Below are positions 28,612-36,967 of a DNA stretch of 64,000 bases, in pieces. The translations under genes were made by a program, and so were the position numbers. Source of the stretch: Novosphingobium sp. GTDB taxonomy: Bacteria > Pseudomonadota > Alphaproteobacteria > Sphingomonadales > Sphingomonadaceae. The stretch's first letter is position 1. Each line of letters begins with the position of its first letter. The notes beneath the pieces were generated by a model. That model was not told the origin of the DNA. It was given only the letters and a program-made list of their open reading frames with translations, and made no database searches. The stretch is taken from contig JACKKY010000004.1 in the NCBI GenBank assembly GCA_024236175.1, positions 74,501 to 138,500 of the forward strand. The letters run 5' to 3'.

Positions 28612-29156
28612 CATCCATTTCCCTAAGCAAAACTGCGCATATAGGCCAATGGATAAACCGCCCTCTCCTCGGCAGCGCTTTACCAAGGGGGCCTCTACAC
28701 CCTGAAAACAGCTCTCCCAAACACCAACCATTCCCCACTCATGATGTAAGCCCCAATATGCCCTGAGTTCGCCGTGGCGCCTGAACTCATGACTATTGTG
28801 CAAAAATGTCATAAGCTGCAAACGAAAATCTGGCACTAATGCATTACACAGGCGTTGTAGCACAATTTGCCGCGTAAGCCCCGCACAGACGCAGTGCGAA
28901 GGAGCGGATCGCGAGCTCGGGAACACAAAGATAGGTATCCAACATTTCAGTGACCCCCAAAACAGTGAAAGATTGGCTCACCAACGTGCTGCAACACCGA
29001 AGACCTTACTTGATTTGATCAGGACTAAGCAGCGGGTCAAAATCCTGAGCTAAAAGCTGACATGCTTCTGAGGAAGTGGTCCAGTATGAAGATCTGCAAA
29101 TCGACCATCGTTCCGGAAAGATCGATAAACACCTCTGCGGACGAATCCTCGAGTCA
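28612..29156. other. AT-richer stretch without a supported gene
   Basis: Holds the presumed promoter side of the AbiE operon and the 3' flank of the CmcJ-like gene. A minus open frame of 122 codons (28558-28926) has no ribosome site, runs through the AbiE operator and shows no family pattern; I do not call it a gene. No terminator or repeat other than the operator was found. Confidence 0.5.
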
Positions 29157-30031
29157 TCAAAAAAAGACCGCTGCACGGACTTCGACACTCTTCCGGGTTG
29201 GAAGACCTGTGGGGCATGTGGGATCGTCAAATGCAGTGTGCGGCGTTCGTTGCAATGTGCCTTTTGTGTCATGTTGTTTAAATATGACGACTTCTTCACT
29301 ATTCATATTAGGGAAATATAGCCAGCGATGTTTTAGATTGTACCTATATACCGTCGTATCATGAAATATGTCTTCGTTGTTAGATCCTCTCTTGACTGAT
29401 GTTGCTACGAATTCGTCAGATAATTCTATTGAATGCGGATCACATACAGCCAGCGGAATGTCCTGTGGAGCAGGCGAAAAGCATCGCCATATGTTATATA
29501 TTGCGTACCGAGAGTATTGATCGGGATTAAATGGAACTTTGCGGTCCGCCATCTGATCCATAATGCTCTGTATCCCGTCCTGGGCTGACAGGTCCGTATT
29601 GTCCGAATGCGCAAATCGCACGGGTGTCGTCATCGAGATCGCCGGATTCACATTTATCGAACAACGCACTTGGACTGAGTCGCGGCGAACGACAGCTAAC
29701 GTCCCTCCGGTCAATTCTCGCAAAAAGGCTTCTATTTCTCTGCAGTAAATTTCGGCAAGTTGCACGTCCGACTGAAGTTCTTCGAGATTATGACATTTCG
29801 TCTGGTGCCTACATAACTGGAATCCATCCTTGTCCAGGAAAAAAGATGCACCATTAGCCCGTGCGTTGTGTATGGTCACTTCCCTTGGAAAAACCTCTAA
29901 TGTATTCCTTTCGGGTTCTTCGATAGAAAAAAAATGTTTGTCTTGCCATCTGTATTAGGAATTTTAGCATAGTTTATACTTGCACTGACAGAAAGCGGTT
30001 GGCTTTCTTGGCTACAATCTTCTCGCATCAT
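29157..30031 (-). CDS. CmcJ/NvfI-family oxygenase, reading frame split at a T8 run
   Basis: Two overlapping minus frames together give a normal 291-residue protein. The first starts at the ATG at 30031 behind a strong GGAGGAAAG and encodes 35 residues including the family N-terminus INYAKIPNTDGKT. At the T run (29934-29927 read on the minus strand) the frame must shift by -1, after which the second frame continues to 29157. Fe-site candidates are His142 and Asp144 (RFAHSDNT) and His265 (RTPHTAFDDP). NIWRCFSPAPQDIPLAVCD and RWLYFPNMNSEEVVIFKQHD are family signatures. Members include cephamycin CmcJ and fungal NvfI, 2-oxoglutarate/Fe(II) oxygenases. The break may be a real one-base deletion, a sequencing error or slippage; a GTG at 29879 would give only a truncated form. 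Divergent from tetR. Confidence 0.75.
29927..29934 (-). other. T8 homopolymer, possible -1 slippery site
   Basis: In the upstream frame the codons read ATT TTT TTT, giving the heptamer T TTT TTT in the phase of a canonical -1 slippery site. A -1 slip here joins the two halves of the CmcJ-like gene exactly; a ninth T in the genome would do the same. Confidence 0.6.
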
Positions 30032-30179
30032 AACTTTCCTCCACGAACTGAATAGCCAGCGCGATCATTCGAATCGCCCCAACTTTCAGTGAGCTTTTGC
30101 TCGCCCCTTTTGGGGTAAGCATTTGCTCGCCGCCGGTCAATGACTTTATTGGAGATCACGATTGGGATATGGAATTGGA
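30032..30179. promoter_or_regulatory. Divergent CmcJ-like/tetR control region with paired repeats
   Basis: Between the two divergent starts lie two copies of AGC(T/A)TTTGCTCGCC, at 30092-30105 and 30118-30131, differing at one base and spaced 26 bp apart. The first is also a short inverted repeat, GAGC-TTTT-GCTC. These are candidate binding sites for the adjacent TetR regulator. No confident -35/-10 pair could be fixed by eye. Confidence 0.45.
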
Positions 30180-30836
30180 GTGAAATCTGATTCAAAGAAG
30201 GGCACAAAAAAGAAGGTGCCAATTTCCGCTCGGCGCCAGCCGATGACGCCGCAATCGCGTGAAACGGTTAGTCGAATTCGGCAAGCAGCCGCCTGGATTG
30301 TCGAAAATGAGGGCCTTCCGAGGCTCAGCTCAAATCGCATAGCGCACATCGCGGGCGTCTCGATCGGGACAGTATATAAGTTCTTCCCGAACAAGCAGGC
30401 CATCATGGCGTCTGTCGTTACCGAGTGGTCCGCCGAAAGGGGAAAATCGCTAGACGCCATAGAAAACCTTGATCCATCGGCATCCTTGTCGCAACGGATT
30501 GAGTTATGGTTTCATCATCTGACCTATACACCCGCAATACATGTGGTGAGCATGTCCAGGGCGCTGAGGTTTTATCCTGAGCTGCGAGATATTGATGAAG
30601 CATACCAGAAGCGGGTCGCCGGAATCATTGAAACCGCACTACGACGTGATGGGTGCCAACTGGATAAGCGCGCGCTCAATAGGGTCGCCCGTCAAATCAG
30701 CGCTCTTGGCTCTCACCTCCTATCGCAAATCCACGCATCAGTGGAATCGGATAGAGAGGAACTGATGCAATGGTCTCTCAGAATAATGAGAGCAGCTATT
30801 TCTGATGCAACCAACGAAGAATATTCCAATGATTGA
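30180..30836 (+). CDS. TetR/AcrR-family transcriptional regulator
   Basis: 218 residues from the GTG at 30180 (a TTG at 30162 is possible). A basic N-terminal tail (KKGTKKKVP) precedes the HTH domain, with RIRQAAAWIVENEG and the recognition segment HIAGVSIGTVYKFFPNK at about 57-72. The C-terminal ligand domain (110-200) is not assignable to a ligand class. It is the only recognisable regulator in the island and is divergent from the CmcJ-like gene, which it likely controls together with itself. Control of the downstream catabolic genes is a reasonable inference. Confidence 0.88.
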   Translation: MKSDSKKGTKKKVPISARRQPMTPQSRETVSRIRQAAAWIVENEGLPRLSSNRIAHIAGVSIGTVYKFFPNKQAIMASVVTEWSAERGKSLDAIENLDPSASLSQRIELWFHHLTYTPAIHVVSMSRALRFYPELRDIDEAYQKRVAGIIETALRRDGCQLDKRALNRVARQISALGSHLLSQIHASVESDREELMQWSLRIMRAAISDATNEEYSND

Positions 30837-31554
30837 TTCATCGAAACCTGTGGAAATGAATTGAATATTCTTTCGATATAGTAGTTTTACCTGCTTCAAA
30901 GTGAGGTTTATATTTAGAGTATTTTTCCAGTTTAATGCCGATTCCCGTATTCTATTAGTATGGATCGGGAAAACCCCAAACCGGTTTTTCAGCCGGGCGA
31001 TAGTCGAGTCCTTTCACCAGTCGCTCCCGGCTGCAGCGACAGTGGCTGAGGACCCGCAGCGGATTCCACACACTCAAAGCGCGTTCGTGGTGGTAGCCAA
31101 CCCATGTTCTTCCGCCCCCACCTCGCCTACTGTCGTGTCATGCCATCCTTTGACCGATTGGGGTTTCCAACAACCTCTGGGCCGCCTCGGCTCAAACCAC
31201 GGCCGCGAGCAAAGCTCCACAATCCTCCTCTTTATACCAACGTCACCCAGATGAACATCGCCGCCTGTTTCCAAGCGCCATGGTCTCACGCCGAAGAAAC
31301 TGGAATAGTTGCTGGGCCACGCGATTTGTAAGGAGTGATTTGCAATAGTCGACATCCAAGCATCATCGTGTGGTTGAGCTAAAGACGCTAGGTGGAGGCC
31401 CAGCCTGCAACTCTTGAAAGACATGCGGGCAGTCAGAGGTATATCTTTACCATCCCCCACTCGTGAGCTGCCGCAACAAGAGACGCAGTGCTTGCGAAAC
31501 AACATAACTGCCGCTTGGAAAACCATACGAAACGAGCAGGAGACCAGAAAATCG
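30837..31554. other. 718-bp region without a supported gene, upstream of the DUF35/aldolase pair
   Basis: The left third is AT-rich and the rest is near average. Open frames exist on both strands (for example 31074-31655 minus) but lack ribosome sites and family patterns. A sequence GAGCTTTGCTCGC on the minus strand (about 31205-31217) resembles the paired repeats in the tetR control region. The segment may hold the promoter for the 31555 operon and an eroded gene. Confidence 0.4.
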
Positions 31555-31986
31555 ATGTCCAGCCAGCCGAGCGAATTTCCGCGCACACTTCCTGCTCTGG
31601 ACCTCGATAACGAGGCCTTCTGGACCGGTGGGAAGAATGGTGAACTGTTGATCAATCGCTGCGACGACTGCGGGTACTATGTTCATCCACCGACAGGGTT
31701 CTGCCCATCGTGCGAAAGCAGGGACGTTCGGCCCCAGCCGGTGTCTGGTCGCGGTGAGATCGTCACAATGACAGTGAACTATCGGGCCTGGTTTCCCGAC
31801 ATTCCGGTGCCCTACGTGGTGGCAATGGTTGCCATCGAGGAACAGCAAGATGTTCGGTTGATAACGAATATCGTCGATTGCGATCCCCTTTCTGTGGAAA
31901 TCGGAGACAAGGTCAGAGTGCGATTCGAACAGGTGGAGGACCTTTGGATCCCACTATTCTTTCCGGACCCGGAGGCCCGGCCATGA
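31555..31986 (+). CDS. DUF35 Zn-ribbon/OB-fold protein, partner of the thiolase-like protein
   Basis: 143 residues from the ATG at 31555. Four Zn-ribbon Cys are at 36, 39, 50 and 53 (CDDCGYYVHPPTGFCPSCES), followed by an OB-fold ending in WIPLFFPDPE. DUF35 proteins form complexes with thiolase-fold partners; in actinobacterial steroid catabolism the ChsH2 DUF35 domain binds the Ltp2 aldolase. The stop codon overlaps the start of the thiolase-like gene (ATGA), supporting a complex. No MaoC-type hydratase domain is fused or adjacent. Confidence 0.88.
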   Translation: MSSQPSEFPRTLPALDLDNEAFWTGGKNGELLINRCDDCGYYVHPPTGFCPSCESRDVRPQPVSGRGEIVTMTVNYRAWFPDIPVPYVVAMVAIEEQQDVRLITNIVDCDPLSVEIGDKVRVRFEQVEDLWIPLFFPDPEARP

Positions 31987-33170
31987 CCACAGATTATCCG
32001 GAAAAGGGCATCGCGATAACTGGGATTGGTCAGTCAAAGATCAGCCGAGGTGCGCAGAAGTCGGCCCTTGGCCTGACCATCGACGCGGTGATGGACGCCA
32101 TCGAGGACGCCGGGCTTGAGCGAAAGGATATCGACGGCCTTGCCTGCTGGCCCGGCGCGATTACCGATGGTTCGGGTTTCGCCCCCGTGGGCATTCCCGC
32201 TTTGCAAGACGCTTTGCGTCTAAAGGTCAACTGGTACGCGAACACGCGCGAAACCTCCGGTCAATTCGGGGCGATGTTCAATGTGATCGCCGCATTGAAT
32301 GCAGGGCTGTGCAGGCACGCGATCGTGTTCCGCACAATGTATCAAGCAACCGCACGAAAGCGGGGCCTGGTCAACGCCAGCTTCCAACCGGGACAGCGAA
32401 CCTACAGCCATATGGCGTGGCACGCCCCTTATGGTGCCTTCGTCGCCGTAACCCAGCAAGCGCTCTACTTCGCGCGTTATGTCCATGAATCGGGAATCAG
32501 GCCGGAACAGGTTGCCCAGATTGCCTTGAACGGGCGGCGTAATGCCTCCCTGAATCCGGCAGCGATCTACCGTACTCCGCTCACCCTTGACGAGTACATG
32601 GAATCGCCGATGATTTCATCTCCATTGCGGATATTTGACTGCGATGTGCCAATCGACGGTTCAACCGCGATCCTCCTTTCGCGTCGCGAAGAGGCGAAGG
32701 ACATGCGCAATCCTGTACTCCATATCGATTCGATCGGCTGCAACATGCACTACCGCAACAACTGGTCTCAACTCGATGCGCTGGCGACCCAAGCACAACC
32801 AGAGGTTGCGAACATGATGTGGAACCGGACCGACCTTTGTCCCAAAGACGTCGACATCGCCGAGCTTTATGACGGCTTCAGCTTCCACTCCATCAACTGG
32901 CTTGAGAACTTCGGTTTCTGCAAACAGTTCGAAGCCGGCGATTTCATCGAAGGTGGGCATCGCATCGCTCTCGAAGGAGAACTGCCGATCAATACCAACG
33001 GCGGTGCACTGTCAGCTGGACGAATGCATGCCTACGGCCAAATTCACGAGGCATGCATCCAGCTTTGGGGGCGCGGCGAGGCGCGTCAGGTCAAAGGCGA
33101 TCCACGAGTGGTTGCTCTTTCGACCGCAGGAGGGCCACTTGCAGGAGCATTCTTGCTGGTAAAGGAATAA
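31983..33170 (+). CDS. Thiolase-fold lipid-transfer protein, probable Ltp2-type retro-aldolase
   Basis: 395 residues. Thiolase fold with N-terminal GIAITGIGQSKISRG and C-terminal NTNGGALSAGRMHAYG, LWGRGEARQV. The usual nucleophilic Cys region reads NTRETSGQFGA with no Cys, which argues against true thiolase chemistry. Tyr296 (ELYDGFS) and Tyr351 (MHAYGQIHE) correspond in placement to the tyrosines proposed as catalytic in Ltp2 aldolases. Such enzymes cleave a beta-hydroxyacyl-CoA side chain by retro-aldol reaction. Paired with the overlapping DUF35 gene. The function is inferred by family pattern. Confidence 0.82.
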   Translation: MTTDYPEKGIAITGIGQSKISRGAQKSALGLTIDAVMDAIEDAGLERKDIDGLACWPGAITDGSGFAPVGIPALQDALRLKVNWYANTRETSGQFGAMFNVIAALNAGLCRHAIVFRTMYQATARKRGLVNASFQPGQRTYSHMAWHAPYGAFVAVTQQALYFARYVHESGIRPEQVAQIALNGRRNASLNPAAIYRTPLTLDEYMESPMISSPLRIFDCDVPIDGSTAILLSRREEAKDMRNPVLHIDSIGCNMHYRNNWSQLDALATQAQPEVANMMWNRTDLCPKDVDIAELYDGFSFHSINWLENFGFCKQFEAGDFIEGGHRIALEGELPINTNGGALSAGRMHAYGQIHEACIQLWGRGEARQVKGDPRVVALSTAGGPLAGAFLLVKE

Positions 33171-33265
33171 CCAACTCTGGAGACGCAAGCGGATGTGAGC
33201 AAAGTCGGCCCGCCTCTTGGTTCAGTATGAAGGTTTCGATTGGGGGTCGCGGAAAGAGTTGGGCT

Positions 33266-34483
33266 TCACCAAACGAGCGGGAGCGTATCAAGCGCAACCA
33301 CCCCTGCGCCGGTTGCACTGAGCTGTACGTTGGGCGGAAGTCGGAATGGCTGGAGCAGCTTCAGCCATTGCTCCACCGCGACGACCAGTTCACGCCTTGC
33401 AAGGTGCGAACCGATGCAACGATGCGGTCCGAATCCAAAGGCGCTGTGGCGATTGGGGTTGCGAGTCAAGTCGATCTCCGTCGATCCATCGATTTCATCC
33501 GGATCGCGCGACGAACACGCTAACGGGCAGGCAACGTTCTCCCCCTTGCGGATTACGATACCGTCAAAATCGACGTCGCGGCTGGCGATGCGGCCAGTGG
33601 TAATTATCGGATAGGCGCGCAACAGCTCTTCGATCGCCGTCGGGATCATATCGGGGAACTTCCGCAGAAACTCCTGGTGTTCCGGATTCTCCGCAAGATG
33701 CCGGAAGATGAAACTCAACGAACTTGTCACCGTATCCAGTCCGCCCATGAACAGCATGATGCACATGCCCATCAACTCATCATATGTGAGCGCCTTGCCT
33801 TCTATTTCGGCTGTTACGGCCAGGCTAATAAGGTCGTCCCTCGGCGACTGCCTGCGATCTTCGATCACAATGGCCAGGTAGTCGCGAAGCTCACGCATAG
33901 CATCTAACTGTACTTGGCCCTGGCTGTGGATGATCGCTTCGACCCAGTCCACGAACTTTGGCATTTCCGAAACCGGCAAGCCAAACATTTCCAGGAAGAT
34001 CGTTACTGGAAACGGACGGGCAAAATCCTCAATGAACGAGCAACCCTGTCTACCTTGCAGCGGGGTAATCAGTTCGACCGCTCGTCTTTCGACCTTTCCA
34101 GCAAGTTCCGCGACCCGCTTGGGCGAGAACAATGGATTCATGAATTTCCGCATTCGGGTATGCTCGGGCGGATCGAGGTCGATCGGGACCAGTACCCAGT
34201 TCTCACCCAGCGCCTTTCCGAACGGACGATTGCCCGAACTCCTGAAAGTCTCGGGATCCTGAAGGACAGCGCGGATGTCGGCGCCGTGTGTGAACACCCA
34301 TGTGCCGCCGCCAAGAAGCGATTTTCGACCTTTGGGCGTATAGAATAAGCGATGCCGGTCCCTCAGGCCATTGAGCCGACCTTGCGGATCTTTCCGGTAT
34401 TCTTCATCATTCTCGAAATCGAAGAACTCGACATTGCCTGGATCGATGGCGCCTGCTTCGTCGGACTGCTCGATCATGGGCAT
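33266..34483 (-). CDS. Cytochrome P450 (bacterial class I type)
   Basis: 405 residues, start supported by AAGGAG upstream on the minus strand. I-helix GGLDT at 247-251, K-helix EELLR at 285-289, heme loop FGFGPHRCIG at 349-358 with ligand Cys356. The early PIDLDPPEHTRMRKFMNP is typical of soluble bacterial P450s acting on terpenoids and related hydrophobic compounds. No ferredoxin or reductase gene lies in the island, so electrons must come from chromosomal partners. Read in the same direction as the epoxide hydrolase 152 bp upstream of it; epoxidation followed by hydrolysis is a plausible pairing. Confidence 0.93.
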   Translation of the reverse strand: MPMIEQSDEAGAIDPGNVEFFDFENDEEYRKDPQGRLNGLRDRHRLFYTPKGRKSLLGGGTWVFTHGADIRAVLQDPETFRSSGNRPFGKALGENWVLVPIDLDPPEHTRMRKFMNPLFSPKRVAELAGKVERRAVELITPLQGRQGCSFIEDFARPFPVTIFLEMFGLPVSEMPKFVDWVEAIIHSQGQVQLDAMRELRDYLAIVIEDRRQSPRDDLISLAVTAEIEGKALTYDELMGMCIMLFMGGLDTVTSSLSFIFRHLAENPEHQEFLRKFPDMIPTAIEELLRAYPIITTGRIASRDVDFDGIVIRKGENVACPLACSSRDPDEIDGSTEIDLTRNPNRHSAFGFGPHRCIGSHLARRELVVAVEQWLKLLQPFRLPPNVQLSATGAGVVALDTLPLVW

Positions 34484-34635
34484 CGGCTGAACTCCTTGCG
34501 TTGAAGCACGTGTACTCCAAATCGATCACCCACAACAAATATGCGCAACCTGTCATTGCGGAGGATATCGCCGCAACATTCAGCATAAGTGCAGACCGGT
34601 GGGAGCTGCGCGCGACGCCGTCTGGAATTGACAGA

Positions 34636-35784
34636 CTAGCTGACTGAACGAACGAATTTCAGCAGATCTTCCACGAGCGGTTCTGTGGCATCCAGCCCGG
34701 GGAAGTGACTTCCATACGCGACTTCAGTCCGGTGCACCACGTCATAGACGCGTTCCTGCCAGCTTTCCGGCGATTGAGGCGAGATATCATCACCGAACCG
34801 GCAGAGCCAGGTCGGCACGCTAACCCGTGTATCGGCGGGGACTCGCAGCCCGGTCCCATCGATGATGGAGCGATACATCCACATCGCGGGCCCGGGGCCA
34901 GCAACCCAATGCAAGGTCACAATGGTCAACAGGTCGTTGAGATCGAAAGGCGGATATTCGTCTTTGCCTTTCGACGCGCTCCAGCCGTGAAATTTCTCCA
35001 GCAACCATGCGGCTAAACCGAGTGGAGAATCAGTCAGACCGTATGAAAGGGTGAGCGGTTTCGTGCCCTGGACGACCTGGTAACCGAATTCCCATGGCCC
35101 GCGAGCGTTTCGCGCAGCCAAGAATGCCGCTTCGTCTTCACTTAGCGGCGGATCCAAGGCTGCTGCGTCTGGCTGAAGTATCGGCGAGGTAAGATGAATC
35201 CCCAGAACGGAGGCCGGAAAGTCGACTGCCATCCACGATGACACCGCAGCGCCCCAATCACCGCCGTGCAAGGCATATCGGGAAATTCCAAGCTGCTCTG
35301 TCAATATGCGGTGCCAAATCCCCCCGACATCGCGGGGGCCGATCGGGCGCCCACTTGATTCCGAAAACCCGGCACCGGGCAACGACACAACAATAACCGT
35401 TGCGCCTTTGCCGATAGAGGCGGCCCGTGTGAGGCGCTGCGCCACTGGAAGGTATTCGGTGAAACAGCCCGGCCACCCGTGAAAAAGGATGAGCGGAACG
35501 GGATTGTCGCCAGTGCCGCGCTCAACAACGCAATGGTGGTTCCGTCCGTCGACGGGAATGCGGTAATGGGAAAAGGCGTTGAGCCCGTCTTCCATCTTCT
35601 TCCAGTCGAAATCATGAATCCAATAGTCGATGACGCCACGCAGATAGGGTTGGCTGGTGCCGAATTCCCATGGCGATCCTTCGGGGACCTCCGGCCAACG
35701 CGCCTTGCGCAACCGGCCATCAAGGTCTTCGATCAGTCCGTCGTCCACCGCGATCCGGAAGCGAAGTTGCTCGATATCATTCAA
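34636..35784 (-). CDS. Epoxide hydrolase, EHN family
   Basis: 382 residues with the full N-terminal EHN domain (YWIHDFDWKKMEDGLNAF), HGWP oxyanion motif at 102-105, VSLPGAGFSESS, nucleophile Asp176 in HGGDWGAA, and C-terminal His360 in YGSHFPGLD. All catalytic positions are intact, unlike the related gene at the window start. It opens epoxides to diols in the cytoplasm through an Asp-ester intermediate. Followed on the same strand by the P450 gene; divergent from the 35912 operon. Confidence 0.92.
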   Translation of the reverse strand: MNDIEQLRFRIAVDDGLIEDLDGRLRKARWPEVPEGSPWEFGTSQPYLRGVIDYWIHDFDWKKMEDGLNAFSHYRIPVDGRNHHCVVERGTGDNPVPLILFHGWPGCFTEYLPVAQRLTRAASIGKGATVIVVSLPGAGFSESSGRPIGPRDVGGIWHRILTEQLGISRYALHGGDWGAAVSSWMAVDFPASVLGIHLTSPILQPDAAALDPPLSEDEAAFLAARNARGPWEFGYQVVQGTKPLTLSYGLTDSPLGLAAWLLEKFHGWSASKGKDEYPPFDLNDLLTIVTLHWVAGPGPAMWMYRSIIDGTGLRVPADTRVSVPTWLCRFGDDISPQSPESWQERVYDVVHRTEVAYGSHFPGLDATEPLVEDLLKFVRSVS

Positions 35785-35911
35785 CTGTCCGGAAACCTTC
35801 TCAATAACCTAAATCCCATCTTTCTCGGTAGAGGGATGACCATGACTAGTCGTGCTAGAGCCCCCCGCACAACTGATTAAAAGTTTCGTATTGAGGAGGA
35901 AGCAGTTGAAC
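35785..35911. promoter_or_regulatory. Divergent promoter region with an imperfect palindrome
   Basis: 127 bp between the epoxide hydrolase and the 35912 gene. It holds CATGACTAGTCGTG (35841-35854), a 14-bp palindrome broken at one pair, with a perfect GACTAGTC core. A regulator site shared by the two operons is possible but unproven. Confidence 0.35.
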
Positions 35912-36955
35912 ATGCCGTCCCACGATTTCACATCCGGATTGCGGCAGGAGGCCGATTTAGCTCTGGTCGAACGACCAAGCGAAGCATTCTGGAGCGAGAA
36001 CTATCTGTTCGCCCTTTATGACGCTGGTAACGACATCGGGATGTGGCTCCACCTCGGCACAGTGCCGACCGACTGGTCATTCTGGGAAGATCGAATTTAC
36101 ATATCGCTGCCGCACGGGCGAGGTGTTCTCTCGGCAACGTCCTATTCCGCCGCTCAGAAAAGCGCGAATCCTGCCGGGGCGGTTATGCAGTTCGAATGCC
36201 ACGAACCGTTCAGGCGGTGGGCGATCAGGTTCGACGGGTTCGTGCTCCACACCTCCGAAGAGGCGATGGAAGCCGGTGATGGGACGAGCTATCGCAAGCG
36301 GCTCACGGTCGATCTGGAAGTGACCTGCGTGACCCCGGTATGGGACGCGAGTTCTGCGCCGGGCGAAAACGGCAAGTTTGGAATGGACGCACAGAGTTGG
36401 GCCAAGGAGCACTATGAACAGTTGGTCATCGCTAAAGGCGAAGCCGTGCTCGACGGTGAGGTATTCAAGATCGATGCAACCGGTTGGCGAGATCATTCGC
36501 GGGGGCCTCGTGGCGGGAACACGCGCGAACCGTGGGGCGGCCATGTAATCGTGGGTTGCCAATTCCCCAGTGGACGCAAATTTCTGTTCTCCCGGTACTG
36601 GCGACCCGACGGCGGGATCAATCTCGCCGGTGGCATGATCATCGATGACAAAGGCGATCGGCACGTCGCCGAGATCGTCGAAGCGCCCGAACTCACCGAG
36701 CTTGTAGTGAGGGGCGAGACCTTGCCGCTCCACCTCAAATGGCAAGGGGGCGAATTGCAGACCTCTGTCGAAACCGTGACCTCCATCTGGATACCGCGCG
36801 AGCGCAAGCACACGGTGGGCCGGGATCGCATCGGAGCACTGAACGACATGTATGTGCTCAACTGGGGGCCCGTCTCGTGGGACAACGAAATCGGCCACGC
36901 CTATGTCGAGCGTTCCGCACACCTCAACGCCTTGCCGAAAAAAGTCGGAGCGTAG
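35912..36955 (+). CDS. DUF7064/AttH-CrtC-like double-lipocalin protein
   Basis: 347 residues from the ATG at 35912; a TTG two codons earlier (35906) has better spacing from GAGGAGG. The motif GWRDHSRGPRGG near residue 190 resembles the G-x-RDHSWG-R signature of the CrtC/AttH-like and DUF7064/DUF7065 proteins. These have two lipocalin-like barrels and include hydratases, cyclases and Diels-Alderase-like proteins. Trp- and Tyr-rich beta strands fit that fold. The activity is unknown here. It heads a plus-strand run with the phosphotransferase and SnoaL-like genes. Confidence 0.6.
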   Translation: MPSHDFTSGLRQEADLALVERPSEAFWSENYLFALYDAGNDIGMWLHLGTVPTDWSFWEDRIYISLPHGRGVLSATSYSAAQKSANPAGAVMQFECHEPFRRWAIRFDGFVLHTSEEAMEAGDGTSYRKRLTVDLEVTCVTPVWDASSAPGENGKFGMDAQSWAKEHYEQLVIAKGEAVLDGEVFKIDATGWRDHSRGPRGGNTREPWGGHVIVGCQFPSGRKFLFSRYWRPDGGINLAGGMIIDDKGDRHVAEIVEAPELTELVVRGETLPLHLKWQGGELQTSVETVTSIWIPRERKHTVGRDRIGALNDMYVLNWGPVSWDNEIGHAYVERSAHLNALPKKVGA

Positions 36956-36967
36956 CGGGACAATGCA

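Noticed and set aside
28558..28926. 122-codon minus-strand frame upstream of the AbiE operon
   Set aside because: It would run through the operator and promoter of the antitoxin gene, has no ribosome site and no recognisable motif.
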